Below are positions 15,243-23,309 of a stretch of 64,000 nt of DNA, in pieces. Numbering within the stretch: position 1 is the stretch's first letter; each line of letters opens with the position of its first letter. The notes under the pieces are model-generated. The model saw nothing but the letters and a program-made list of their open reading frames with translations, made no database searches and was not told the origin of the DNA. The DNA comes from Coraliomargarita_B sp036735565 (lineage in GTDB: Bacteria > Verrucomicrobiota > Verrucomicrobiia > Opitutales > Coraliomargaritaceae), in contig DAINOC010000001.1 of assembly GCA_036735565.1 (NCBI GenBank), forward strand, positions 1 to 64,000, in the 5' to 3' direction. Position numbers and translations under genes: made by a program.

Positions 15243-16484
15243 TCAGAAGCTTTTAAGATAAGCGACACCGTTTTTGTCGGTGAAGGCAAGCTTGCCGTTA
15301 TGAATGCCGGAGAAGCGTAGGCCGGTATCCGGATCGACGGTGTCTCCCGCGTTGTAGTTTTTGCCATTAATAATGACCATGGGGCGGTCGGTGGTGCGCA
15401 TGCCGCCAATATGGATCCCCGAGAGATAGGCGGAGACAGCCGAGACGAGCGAGTCGTCCCCGGTTTGCCGTGGAGTGGTCGTGGGTGCCGCGGCAGCGGG
15501 CGCTCCCCGCGGGCTCGCGGCGTCCGTGGTTGCTGCGGCCGTATCGACGGCAAGGACCGCCTCCATGGCGGCTGTGGGCCGGGCATCGATAGCCGATTGA
15601 GCGCTATCGATCAAGCTCGCCGGGGAGGTGGCGGGAGTTGCGGGAGCATTGGTTGCATCAGCCGATGCGGGTGTGTCGCTCGGGTTGAGAAGCAAATACC
15701 AGATACCATAGCCAGCCCCACCGAGAATGCCAAGTAGGACAACGATGATCGCGATGCTCAGCCAGGGGCTATGAGCTTGGGCCCCTTCCTTTTGCCCTAG
15801 ACGATCGGTTGCGGTCTCTACATCACCGGACCCGGATTCCGGGTCCGGTGATGTGGGCTTGCGTAGAGGCGGAGGCGCGGGTGCCGGTTCCTCGGCCGAT
15901 GACGGCGGGTTTTCCGCCGGGGCCGCGGGCTCCGGTTCGGGCACTGATTCCGGCTCTGTTTCAGCCTCGACGGGGACTTGCTCAAAAGGTTTGAAGGTTG
16001 GAGGGACTGTTATCGGATCGGCTGTCGGCGTGGCAGCAGGGGTGACCGCCGGATCATCGGTAAGTTTACCGAGTGGCCCGACTGCGGATACTTCGCGCTC
16101 CATTTTCGGGTCGGGCACAATTTCGGGCTCAATTTCGGGTTCGGGATCCGGGCGGCGTTTGAGGACGGGACGGGGGCGTTCAGCGAGAGACTCCGAATCC
16201 GGAAGGACTGCGGGATCGGTTGCGCCCGGGGCGGGATCGGCTGGTGCCTCGGGTTTGGCCTCAGGTGCCTCGGGAGCCGAGGCTTCACTTGCCTGTTGCC
16301 GCTCCGCCCGGGAACGCACCCGAAGTTGAGCCGAACGGGGCAGCTCCTGTGTCGGATGGACTTCCTCGGGAGCCGTGCGTGGCGCGCTGCCCTCAGAGGC
16401 TTCAGTGTTTGCACCCGGCGAGCTATCTCCGGTTCGGGAAAGCTTTAATTTGAGCGGCTTGGGCTCTGTGGATTCGTCACTCAT
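15243..16484 (-). CDS. Pro/Glu-rich single-pass membrane protein with conserved C-terminal domain
   Basis: 413 residues. Residues 1-230 are low-complexity, rich in Pro, Glu and Ala. One transmembrane helix follows (near 245-268, IAIIVVLLGILGGAGYGIWY). An Ala/Thr-rich linker leads to a compact C-terminal domain of about 65 residues (MVIINGKNYNAGDTV, GLRFSGIHNGKLAFTDKNG). The layout suggests a cytoplasmic tail and a periplasmic domain, reminiscent of secretion-system scaffold proteins. No function can be assigned. Confidence 0.7.
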   Translation of the reverse strand: MSDESTEPKPLKLKLSRTGDSSPGANTEASEGSAPRTAPEEVHPTQELPRSAQLRVRSRAERQQASEASAPEAPEAKPEAPADPAPGATDPAVLPDSESLAERPRPVLKRRPDPEPEIEPEIVPDPKMEREVSAVGPLGKLTDDPAVTPAATPTADPITVPPTFKPFEQVPVEAETEPESVPEPEPAAPAENPPSSAEEPAPAPPPLRKPTSPDPESGSGDVETATDRLGQKEGAQAHSPWLSIAIIVVLLGILGGAGYGIWYLLLNPSDTPASADATNAPATPATSPASLIDSAQSAIDARPTAAMEAVLAVDTAAATTDAASPRGAPAAAAPTTTPRQTGDDSLVSAVSAYLSGIHIGGMRTTDRPMVIINGKNYNAGDTVDPDTGLRFSGIHNGKLAFTDKNGVAYLKSF

Positions 16485-16838
16485 CGTAGAGGGCCCAACG
16501 CTGTCGTTTTGACCACGAGAGGCAAACCCTATTTGCGGGAGGGCTTCTCCTTTCGAATCGCTGGAGATGAATATGTAAAAGCCCGCCTCTCCGGTCGGAG
16601 AGACGGGCTAACACTAACCTTACTAACCCTAACTAACTCACTGAAAAACTCAGTGCTTTCTAGGAAAACGAAATTGGTGGATAGTTCCGGAAAATTTGAA
16701 AAAAATCGGATCGAAATCCTGGTCCCGACGAACGGCCCAACCGTGGTCCCTCGAAGAAATCGATTCCAGCGGGCCAATCCCGACAGAAAGATCGTCACGA
16801 AGTGAAAGCCCCCGGCAAAACGTTTTGGCTCCGGCGGA
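16485..16838. other. Intergenic region between xseA and the Pro-rich membrane protein
   Basis: It contains a strong hairpin (16577-16609) and a stretch of CTAACC/CTAACT-type words (16608-16640). Two overlapping frames (98 codons +, 89 codons -) show no recognisable protein features. xseB, which often accompanies xseA, is not found here. Confidence 0.6.
16577..16609 (-). terminator. Hairpin, probable intrinsic terminator downstream of xseA
   Basis: AGCCCGCCTCTCC-GGTC-GGAGAGACGGGCT forms a 13-bp stem with one mismatch. On the minus strand it is followed by TTTTAC, a short U tract. It could equally be a leader structure for the Pro-rich membrane protein gene. Confidence 0.55.
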
Positions 16839-18221
16839 TCAGTGTTCCTCGGTTTTTGTTTTTTTCGCGCTCGTTACCTTTGCGTGCTTGAGATGGATAA
16901 GCCCGTCCTTGAGGCGGGCTCTCAGCTCTTGGGCTGCTCCGGCCTTGGCGACGCTGTCGAGAATGCGACCTTCGGAATCTTCGAGGATACTGTAGCCCCG
17001 CTGGAGGGTCGACTGGAGGCTGCTGTTTTTGAGGCGGTGGGCCTGATGCTGCAGTGATTGCCGCTTCTGCTGAAGTCTCGATTTGCTAAGAGAAGTGAAG
17101 CGGGATTGTGCGTGTTGGAGGGATTGACGGAGGAGCCCGAGTTGATGCTTCGGATGGTGGCTATCAAGGCGTTGCGCCATTCGGCCGAGGGTCTCGCGGC
17201 GGGCCCGCAGGTCGCCAAGGAGGGCCTGGCTGAGGCGGTTTTCGCAGTCGTCCAGACGCATCCCAAGGAGTTCGATTTGGCGTTGGGGTGCGATTAATTT
17301 GAGGCGTGCCCCGAGCCGTTCATGGTGGCGGCACAGGAGGTCGACCCTTGCCGTGACGACTGATTGCAGCGCTTTGGCGGCCTCGGCGAGTTCGCTGGCT
17401 GCTTCGAGATAGAGCGAGGAGATCAGCTCCGCCGCACCCGAAGGCGTCTCGGCCCTGCGGTCGGCAGCGTAGTCGGTGAGAACGTGATCGATCTCGTGGC
17501 CGATGGCGGAGATGATGGGTATGGGGCTGGCCGCGACGGCGCGGGCGAGGGACTCGTCATTAAAAGCCCAGAGGTCTTCAATGCTGCCGCCCCCCCGGGT
17601 GAGAACGATCAGGTCAAAGCCCCGGCTGGCCAGCGCGTGGGCCAGCATGCCCCGGATCTCGGCCGGCGCTTCCTTGCCCTGGACCCGGGTGGGCAGGATC
17701 ACCAGTTCCCCTGCGAAGCGGCGGCGCTTAAGAATGCGCAGAAAGTCCTGCAGGGCCGCCCCGCTGGATGAGGTGATCACGGCGATCCGCCGGGGTAGCC
17801 GTGGCAGGGGCTTTTTGCGCGAGGGATCGAAGAGGCCCTCGGCGGCGAGTTTGCGCTTCAGGCGTTCGAACTCCAGTTGCAGGGGGCCCTCGCCGCTTTG
17901 CAGGGCGATCTTGGCGATTAACTGGTAGCGCCCCTGTGGTTCGTAGAGAGAGAGGTCGCCGAAGAGGAGCACCTCCATGCCGTCGGTAATCTGGATTCCC
18001 TGGCGGGCGGCGTCGCGGGCAAAGAGCACGCAGGGCAGTTGAGCCCCATCGTCCTTGAGTGAGAAATACAGGTGCCCGGACGGCTGACGGCGGAGGTTGG
18101 AGACTTCACCGCGCACCCATACCCGGGTGAAGTCGCTTTCGAGGACCCGCTTGATGCGGCGGGTCAGGTCGGTCACCGCGAGGACGTCCCCGGGCTCGGG
18201 TCTCAGCAAATCGTCAAACAT
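16839..18221 (-). CDS. xseA: Exodeoxyribonuclease VII large subunit
   Basis: 460 residues. The N-terminal OB-fold (VLAVTDLTRRIKRVLESDF, VRGEVSNLRRQPSGHLYFSLKD) is followed by the catalytic domain (ITSSSGAALQDFLRI, TRGGGSIEDLWAFNDE, SAIGHEIDHVLTDYAADRRA) and a helical C terminus. It degrades single-stranded DNA together with XseB. The start overlaps the end of the upstream TVP38 gene by 8 bp. Confidence 0.95.
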   Translation of the reverse strand: MFDDLLRPEPGDVLAVTDLTRRIKRVLESDFTRVWVRGEVSNLRRQPSGHLYFSLKDDGAQLPCVLFARDAARQGIQITDGMEVLLFGDLSLYEPQGRYQLIAKIALQSGEGPLQLEFERLKRKLAAEGLFDPSRKKPLPRLPRRIAVITSSSGAALQDFLRILKRRRFAGELVILPTRVQGKEAPAEIRGMLAHALASRGFDLIVLTRGGGSIEDLWAFNDESLARAVAASPIPIISAIGHEIDHVLTDYAADRRAETPSGAAELISSLYLEAASELAEAAKALQSVVTARVDLLCRHHERLGARLKLIAPQRQIELLGMRLDDCENRLSQALLGDLRARRETLGRMAQRLDSHHPKHQLGLLRQSLQHAQSRFTSLSKSRLQQKRQSLQHQAHRLKNSSLQSTLQRGYSILEDSEGRILDSVAKAGAAQELRARLKDGLIHLKHAKVTSAKKTKTEEH

Positions 18222-18897
18222 GGACGGCCTTCCGCTGGGTATAGATCCGTGTTGCGAGGATCAGGGCAATCAGGACCAGACCTCCCGCTATTGCGAGCCC
18301 AGCCCGGCCCTCAAAGAGCGCGCCTCCTGTAACGATAAAGCCGATCGCCCATCCGCTGGTGATGGGTAAGGATATCAGGAGGTAGGGTTTCAGCCGCATC
18401 CCTAGGACGCCCAACGCCAGGTTTTGAAAGGCGTAAGGGATACCCGGCGTGATGCGCAGAATGAGACCGAGGCGCCACATATTGGCTTCGGTCAGGTTCG
18501 GCAGTTCGCGCCGCCTGCGGATGAAGGCGGCGATCACTTCGCGTAGCGGCCCTGCTGCGAGCAGGTAGGTCCAGGTTATGCAGATGCTTTGCGCTGCGAC
18601 CCCGAGCAGGCAGGCAATGAGCATTCCGTAGCGGGGCGCGATGGTGATGCCGACTAGGATAAGCAGCGGGCTGATAGGGAAACCAATGCCCGGCAGCGTG
18701 GCAAGGGCGAGCAAAAGGGCCCAGGGATGGTCCTGTAGAACTTGAAAGAGCACTTGAATGCCAGCCAGCCATTGGCCCGGATCCGGGTAGGCACGCAGAA
18801 TAACAAAGGCCGCCAAAGCGCCGAGGGCGACGGCGAAGAGAAGCAGCCGCAGCTTCAGGCGATGGCTCAATGGAGCGGGCAGAGGTGGTAAGGACAT
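18214..18897 (-). CDS. TVP38/TMEM64 (VTT-domain) membrane protein
   Basis: 227 residues with about six hydrophobic segments. The VTT (SNARE-associated) domain pattern is seen in LPGIGFPISPLLILVG, the glycine-rich reentrant region and LRITPGIPYAFQNLALG. Related proteins are DedA-like, implicated in lipid scrambling or envelope homeostasis. Overlaps xseA by 8 bp, so probably the same transcript. Confidence 0.85.
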   Translation of the reverse strand: MSLPPLPAPLSHRLKLRLLLFAVALGALAAFVILRAYPDPGQWLAGIQVLFQVLQDHPWALLLALATLPGIGFPISPLLILVGITIAPRYGMLIACLLGVAAQSICITWTYLLAAGPLREVIAAFIRRRRELPNLTEANMWRLGLILRITPGIPYAFQNLALGVLGMRLKPYLLISLPITSGWAIGFIVTGGALFEGRAGLAIAGGLVLIALILATRIYTQRKAVHV

Positions 18898-18980
18898 TGG
18901 TTAGTGACGCTGCAATGAATTGTGGCTTCTGGCAATCGCTAGCTTGCACCCCTGCGCAAATCACTTAAGGTCCGCGAATT

Positions 18981-19589
18981 ATGGATCAAGAGATGGAACC
19001 TTCAAGCGGCGGGTCACTCCTGCCTTTGGCCCTGGCTGTCCTCGCTATCGTGCTCGGTGGTGCGGCCCTTTATTTTGGTCTGACGGCGAATCAGCGACTG
19101 AGTCCACTAGCGACGTCACTGGAGGCTGGCAGCAGCAGCGCGGCCCGGTTGGAGGAGGAAATTAGCGGCCTGCAAACCCAGCTCGCGGAGCTTTCGGCCC
19201 AACAAAGCGAATTAAGCCGTGCCTTGGAGCGCTCGCGCATTTACAGCAGCCAAAGCGAACAGGCGATGAAGCGCATTGCCAGCGAAGTGAAGGAAAACCG
19301 CGAGCAATTGGTGAAGCTGGCGGAAGGTTTGAATGAATTGGCCAACAGCGCGGTGACGCGACGGCCCGCAGTCGCAGAGTCGGTCGAGTCGGACGGAGGG
19401 TCCGCGACAGCAAATGCGGTAGCTTCCGAAGCCCGGGCGCCCGGCACCTACGCGATCAAGGGGGGTGACACTTTCGCCAAGATCGCGGCTCGTGAGGGGA
19501 TCAGTCTGCAGGCCTTGTTGGATGCGAATCCGGATGCCAATCCGAGCCGCCTGCAGATCGGTCAGATCATTCAGCTGCCCGGCCGCTAA
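18981..19589 (+). CDS. LysM-domain envelope protein with coiled coil
   Basis: 202 residues: one N-terminal transmembrane helix or uncleaved signal anchor (near 13-34), a coiled coil (near 55-120, rich in Leu, Gln and Glu heptads), an Ala/Ser-rich linker and a C-terminal LysM module (YAIKGGDTFAKIAAREGI, NPSRLQIGQIIQLP). LysM binds peptidoglycan, so this probably tethers the inner membrane to the wall. The stop TAA overlaps the ATG of the Nudix gene by one base. Confidence 0.82.
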   Translation: MDQEMEPSSGGSLLPLALAVLAIVLGGAALYFGLTANQRLSPLATSLEAGSSSAARLEEEISGLQTQLAELSAQQSELSRALERSRIYSSQSEQAMKRIASEVKENREQLVKLAEGLNELANSAVTRRPAVAESVESDGGSATANAVASEARAPGTYAIKGGDTFAKIAAREGISLQALLDANPDANPSRLQIGQIIQLPGR

Positions 19590-20155
19590 TGTCTGGCACC
19601 GAAGATCCGACCGCTCCGGTTTGTTGGGAGCCGCTGGACGACCGGCTGCTCACAGCTTGCCGGGTTTGGGACCTGAGGGCACGGCGTTACCGCCATCCTG
19701 GCTCGGGTAAGGAGGGTGAATTTTATTACATCGACTCGCGCGACTGGGCGGTGGTGGTGGCCCGGACGACTGCGGGCGAGCTGATCTTCGTTCGGCAGTT
19801 TCGCTGGGGTTCGGACGAGCTTTCCTGGGAGCTGCCCGGCGGCATCGTCGATGCCGGGGAGGATCCGGTTGCGGCGGGGCTTCGTGAGCTGCAGGAGGAG
19901 ACCGGCTACTCAGCGCGGAGCGGACGCCTGCTCGGCCGTTGCCGCCCGAATCCGGCGATCCTCAATAACTATTGCTACATGATCCTCGCGGAAGGCTGCG
20001 AATTGTCGGCCGCTGGAACCGAGTGGGACGAGCATGAGGAAATGGAAGTCCGCGCACTTCCGGAGGCCACCGCGTTTGAATGGGCGCGGACGGAAAAGAT
20101 CGGTCATGCGCTCGCGCTCAACGGACTGTTTTTTTATCAACTCAGTCAGCGCTGA
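19589..20155 (+). CDS. Nudix hydrolase (ADP-ribose pyrophosphatase-like)
   Basis: 188 residues. The Nudix box is complete, starting GGIVDAGEDPVAAGLREL and ending QEETGY, after FVRQFRWGSDELSWELPG, which resembles ADP-ribose pyrophosphatases. Such enzymes clear ADP-ribose or nucleotide sugars. Translation is probably coupled to the LysM gene (TAATG). Its end overlaps the convergent NikR-like gene by 10 bp. Confidence 0.85.
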   Translation: MSGTEDPTAPVCWEPLDDRLLTACRVWDLRARRYRHPGSGKEGEFYYIDSRDWAVVVARTTAGELIFVRQFRWGSDELSWELPGGIVDAGEDPVAAGLRELQEETGYSARSGRLLGRCRPNPAILNNYCYMILAEGCELSAAGTEWDEHEEMEVRALPEATAFEWARTEKIGHALALNGLFFYQLSQR

Positions 20156-20634
20156 GTTGTCGTCTCAGCGTGGGTGCCCGCCTGTCGCCCGTGGACCGGC
20201 GGCAGAATCTTGCTGGTCAGCGTCAGCTTGCCCGCGCTGACGCCCTTGCAGGTGAGCATGCGATCCGTAATCCGGCGCAGACGATGAACAGGGCCCTGCA
20301 CCAGCACGACCTCCATAATGTGGTCGCCCTCGAGGAGCACGTGCTGGCTGCTGATGCACTCCGAGATGTGCTCCCGTTCGATGCGTGCCAGTTTCTCCAG
20401 TAAACCAGGTCTGGCAGCGTCATAGAAAAGGGTGATCGTGCCGGCCATGAGACTGTCGTCCTGCGCCTGCCGGGTCTCGATGATTTGTTGTTCAACCATC
20501 TCGGCGATTGCCTGTGAGCGATTGTGAAAGCCGCGCCGGCGAACCATTTCGTCGAGCTCAGCCGCCAGACGGCTGGGCAGGGATACGCTGATGCGCTGCG
20601 CGAGGTTTTTTTTGTCGGGTTGCATACGAATCAC
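20146..20634 (-). CDS. NikR-like ribbon-helix-helix regulator with altered metal site
   Basis: 162 residues. The N-terminal CopG/ribbon-helix-helix domain (QRISVSLPSRLAAELDEMV, FHNRSQAIAEM) and the C-terminal ACT-like domain (AGTITLFYD, ISSQHVLLEGDHIMEVVLVQG, RMLTCKGVSAGKLTL) have the NikR architecture. In E. coli NikR nickel is held by H76, H87, H89 and C95. Here the first His of the central pair is present (SSQH), the second is Leu, and the Cys position is Ile with a His next to it. The C-terminal tail is about 20 residues longer. It is divergent from a nitrogen-uptake and degradation operon, with a perfect palindrome between them, so it probably controls that operon and itself. Ligand unknown. 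Confidence 0.8.
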   Translation of the reverse strand: MIRMQPDKKNLAQRISVSLPSRLAAELDEMVRRRGFHNRSQAIAEMVEQQIIETRQAQDDSLMAGTITLFYDAARPGLLEKLARIEREHISECISSQHVLLEGDHIMEVVLVQGPVHRLRRITDRMLTCKGVSAGKLTLTSKILPPVHGRQAGTHAETTTQR

Positions 20635-20644
20635 TCAATAATCG

Positions 20645-20665
20645 GACAATCGTAATACGATTGTC
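20645..20665. promoter_or_regulatory. Perfect 21-bp palindrome, candidate operator of the NikR-like regulator
   Basis: GACAATCGTA-A-TACGATTGTC: 10-bp arms with one central base, beginning 10 bp upstream of the regulator start codon and about 37 bp upstream of the sigma-54-like element. Ribbon-helix-helix tetramers bind such dyads. It differs from the E. coli NikR operator half-site GTATGA. Confidence 0.65.
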
Positions 20666-20701
20666 TACAAATTTATTACTTTTCTTGTGGCCAGGCTGCT
20701 T

Positions 20702-20717
20702 TGGCACGCTTTGTGCA
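20702..20717 (+). promoter_or_regulatory. Sigma-54 (RpoN) -24/-12 promoter of the guanidine/urea operon
   Basis: TGGCACGCTTTGTGCA matches the consensus TGGCACG-N4-TTGCA at every fixed position but one, with GG (20703-20704) and GC (20715-20716) correctly spaced. Transcription would start near 20728, about 60 bp before the ATG at 20790. Sigma-54 control fits nitrogen scavenging and needs an enhancer-binding activator that is not encoded nearby. Confidence 0.65.
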
Positions 20718-20789
20718 AAAGCCAGCTACATTCAGGCCAATCGGTCTGGGTGCGACGCTATCACGATCACTCAACCAAGAAAACCAACT

Positions 20790-21809
20790 ATGTTTCCGTT
20801 CACAAACCGGGCCGCACTGGCCACTCGCAAAGGACGCTGCGCACTGGCTGCGCTGCTGGCACTGGGTTTCTCTACCCTCTCCGCCCAACCTCTGAAAATC
20901 GGCTACAGCGACTGGCCGGGATGGGTCGCCTGGCAAATCGGCATCGACAAGGGCTGGTTCGCCGAGGAAGGCGTCGAAGTCGAATTCCTCTGGATGGACT
21001 ACGTGGCATCCATGGACGCCTATGTAGCGGGCAACGTCGACGCCGTCACCATGACCAATGGCGACGCATTGGTGACCGGTGGCACCGGTAAGCCTTCTGT
21101 CGGCATCATCATCAACGACTACTCCAACGGCAACGACATGATCGTCGCCGCACCTGGCATCGAGACGCTGGCCGACCTCAAGGGCAAGAAGATCGGACTG
21201 GAAGAGGGGTTTGTGATCCACCTGCTCCTGCTCAAGGGCGCGGAACTGGCCGGAATTGATCCTTCGGAATTCACCATCGTCAATGTGCCGACCAACGAGA
21301 CACCACAAGTGCTCGCTTCCGGCGCCGTAGATGCCATCGGCGCCTGGCAGCCAAATTCGGGACAGGCATTAAAAACTGTTCCGGGCTCCAAGCCGGTGTT
21401 CACTTCGGCGGACGTCCCCGGCATCATCTATGACCTGCTCTCGGTCTCTCCGGAAAGCCTGGAGGCCCGCCGCGATGACTGGGCGAAGGTCGTCAAAGTC
21501 TGGTATCGCATCGTTGATTTTCTGAAGGATGAGGAGAACATGGATGAGGCGCTGGCCATTCTTGCGGCCCGGGTCGATATCTCCCCGGAGGAGTATGAGC
21601 CGTTCTTCAAGGGCACATACATCCTCACGCTCGAAGAAGCCCTCAAGGTCTGGGATCCCGCAGAGGGCCTCGGCTCGGTATATGGCTCCACCGCGATTGC
21701 CGATTCCTTCAACGTCGCCCAGGGCGTCTATGAAGCTCCGCTGAACACAGTGCAGTATCTCGACCCGAGTTTGACGCTGGAGTATGCGGCCTCGCTCAAG
21801 TCGGAGTAG
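20790..21809 (+). CDS. ABC transporter substrate-binding protein (NMT1/THI5-like), probable guanidine or urea-derivative importer
   Basis: 339 residues with a signal peptide ending near SAQP. The NMT1/TauA-type fold is seen in KIGYSDWPGWVAWQIGIDKG, MDYVASMDAYVAGNVDAV and DLKGKKIGLEEG. ATG 20790 is used; the open frame back to 20661 crosses the promoter. It is the first gene of a same-strand run reaching 33398, matching clusters known as urea-carboxylase-related transporters, many of which import guanidine. An intrinsic terminator follows before the permease. Confidence 0.85.
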   Translation: MFPFTNRAALATRKGRCALAALLALGFSTLSAQPLKIGYSDWPGWVAWQIGIDKGWFAEEGVEVEFLWMDYVASMDAYVAGNVDAVTMTNGDALVTGGTGKPSVGIIINDYSNGNDMIVAAPGIETLADLKGKKIGLEEGFVIHLLLLKGAELAGIDPSEFTIVNVPTNETPQVLASGAVDAIGAWQPNSGQALKTVPGSKPVFTSADVPGIIYDLLSVSPESLEARRDDWAKVVKVWYRIVDFLKDEENMDEALAILAARVDISPEEYEPFFKGTYILTLEEALKVWDPAEGLGSVYGSTAIADSFNVAQGVYEAPLNTVQYLDPSLTLEYAASLKSE

Positions 21810-21840
21810 CTCGCTTCTCTTCATCAACGTTTTCTTTTCG

Positions 21841-21877
21841 AAGGCGGGCCCGTTGCACCCGGCCCGCCTTCTTTTTG
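21841..21877 (+). terminator. Intrinsic terminator between binding protein and permease genes
   Basis: AAGGCGGG...CCCGCCTT stem with a GC-rich interior, followed by CTTTTT. Its position inside the operon suggests partial termination that yields excess binding protein over membrane components, as in many ABC importers. Confidence 0.75.
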
Positions 21878-21905
21878 TCAAAAAATAAACCCTAGCAGCC
21901 GAATT

Positions 21906-23306
21906 ATGGCCACTGATTCTTCCAAATCATCCCCGTCGAGGGTATCCTGGCGATCGCCCTGGTTCGCGGTGCGCAAGGAATTGAGTGCGGGTCGGCGGCT
22001 TTTTCTGACGGTCTGCTCCTTTGTTTTGCCACTTCTTATCTGGTGTGTCGTCAGTTACACGCCCTTTATCTGGCATCCGGACATTAAGCTCCAGATGTCG
22101 GCTGACCGCTCGGATGTTACCACGGTTTTTACGGCGGGCGACCATGTTTCAACGGGGTATTTTCCGAATTTCGTCGAGGCCATCCGCAGGGATAATGCGG
22201 CAGTGATGGCTGCGCGGGAGGCGGGTGATGTTCACCCGGGCGGTGCCGGTGAGCGGCGGGCGAATTTAAAGATCATCCGCCAGATCGCGGCCCCGGCTAC
22301 GGCCAATGGCTGGTTGACCCGGGAAGAAGCTGGAGACGATAGCCGCTTGTTTGATGTTTGGAGAGGCGCAGCCGAGGGCAGCTTGATCGGACGGAAGGTC
22401 CGGTTCACGGAGGAAAACCAAACCATCATTCAGCGCAACTGGGCTTTGCTGTCCGCTACCGGGTCCAGTTTTTCCGCCCGGAATATCCCGGATCAGCCGC
22501 TCGAGAAACTCGTCCCGCAAGGTCGACCGGCCAATCCCGTCTATTTACCCGCACCGCATGAGGTGGTCTTGAAGGGGGTTCAGGATTTCACGGCGAAGCC
22601 GGAAGGCGATCGGCCCTCAATGTTCCAACGTTATAAACACTCGCTGCGGATCGTTTTCATGGGCTTCCTTCTGGCGGCGGCGATCGGCGTGCCGCTCGGT
22701 ATTCTATGCGGAACCTTTGATTGCTTCTCCAAGCTGGTGGAACCTTTTGTGGACTTCTTCCGCTACATGCCGGCCCCCGCCTTCAGCACCTTGCTGGTGG
22801 CGATCTTCCTCGCCCACGATGCGCCCAAAATCGCCCTCGTCTTCGTCGGCACCTTTTTCCAGCTGGTTTTGGTGGTGGCAAACACCACGCGTCAGATCGA
22901 AGCCTCCCTGATCGAGGCCGCGCAGACCTTGGGGGCAGGGAATCTGACCCTGATCCGCCGCGTCATAATTCCGGGCATCACCCCGAACCTCTACAACGAT
23001 CTCCGCATCCTGCTGGGATGGGCCTGGACCTGGCTGGTGATCGCCGAACTTATCGGAGTGAAGAGCGGACTGACCGAATTTATCGAGACGCAGGGGCGCT
23101 GGCGCAATTTTGACCGCGTCTTCCCGATTATCATTCTTATCGGGGTGACGGGCTTTACCACCGATCAAATCCTGGCCTCGCTGCGTAAGTATCTGTTCCC
23201 CTGGACCCCGGAGTCTGCGGAAAAGCGGCATGGCTGCATCGGCCGCTTCTTCACCTGGCTCCTCGACCGCAAGGTCTATGAAACACCGGCTAACGGGAAA
23301 TTCTAA
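21906..23306 (+). CDS. ABC transporter permease with large N-terminal extracytoplasmic insertion
   Basis: 466 residues, much longer than the 250-280 typical of TauC/SsuC-type permeases. A first transmembrane helix (near 30-50) is followed by a soluble segment of about 190 residues (roughly 52-240), probably periplasmic. The usual binding-protein-dependent permease domain follows, with EAAQTLGAGNLTLIRRVIIPGI as the cytoplasmic EAA loop that contacts the ATPase. It pairs with the genes on either side as one importer. Confidence 0.85.
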   Translation: MATDSSKSSPSRVSWRSPWFAVRKELSAGRRLFLTVCSFVLPLLIWCVVSYTPFIWHPDIKLQMSADRSDVTTVFTAGDHVSTGYFPNFVEAIRRDNAAVMAAREAGDVHPGGAGERRANLKIIRQIAAPATANGWLTREEAGDDSRLFDVWRGAAEGSLIGRKVRFTEENQTIIQRNWALLSATGSSFSARNIPDQPLEKLVPQGRPANPVYLPAPHEVVLKGVQDFTAKPEGDRPSMFQRYKHSLRIVFMGFLLAAAIGVPLGILCGTFDCFSKLVEPFVDFFRYMPAPAFSTLLVAIFLAHDAPKIALVFVGTFFQLVLVVANTTRQIEASLIEAAQTLGAGNLTLIRRVIIPGITPNLYNDLRILLGWAWTWLVIAELIGVKSGLTEFIETQGRWRNFDRVFPIIILIGVTGFTTDQILASLRKYLFPWTPESAEKRHGCIGRFFTWLLDRKVYETPANGKF

Positions 23307-23309
23307 GGC

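Noticed and set aside
16509..16805. 98-codon plus-strand frame, and an 89-codon minus-strand frame, between xseA and the Pro-rich protein
   Set aside because: They cross a terminator hairpin and CTAACC-type repeats, and neither looks like XseB, which would be expected near xseA.
20635..20789. Possible guanidine-I (ykkC) riboswitch upstream of the guanidine/urea operon
   Set aside because: None of the conserved ykkC loop sequences I know is visible; the region instead has a palindrome and a sigma-54 promoter. A covariance search would be decisive.
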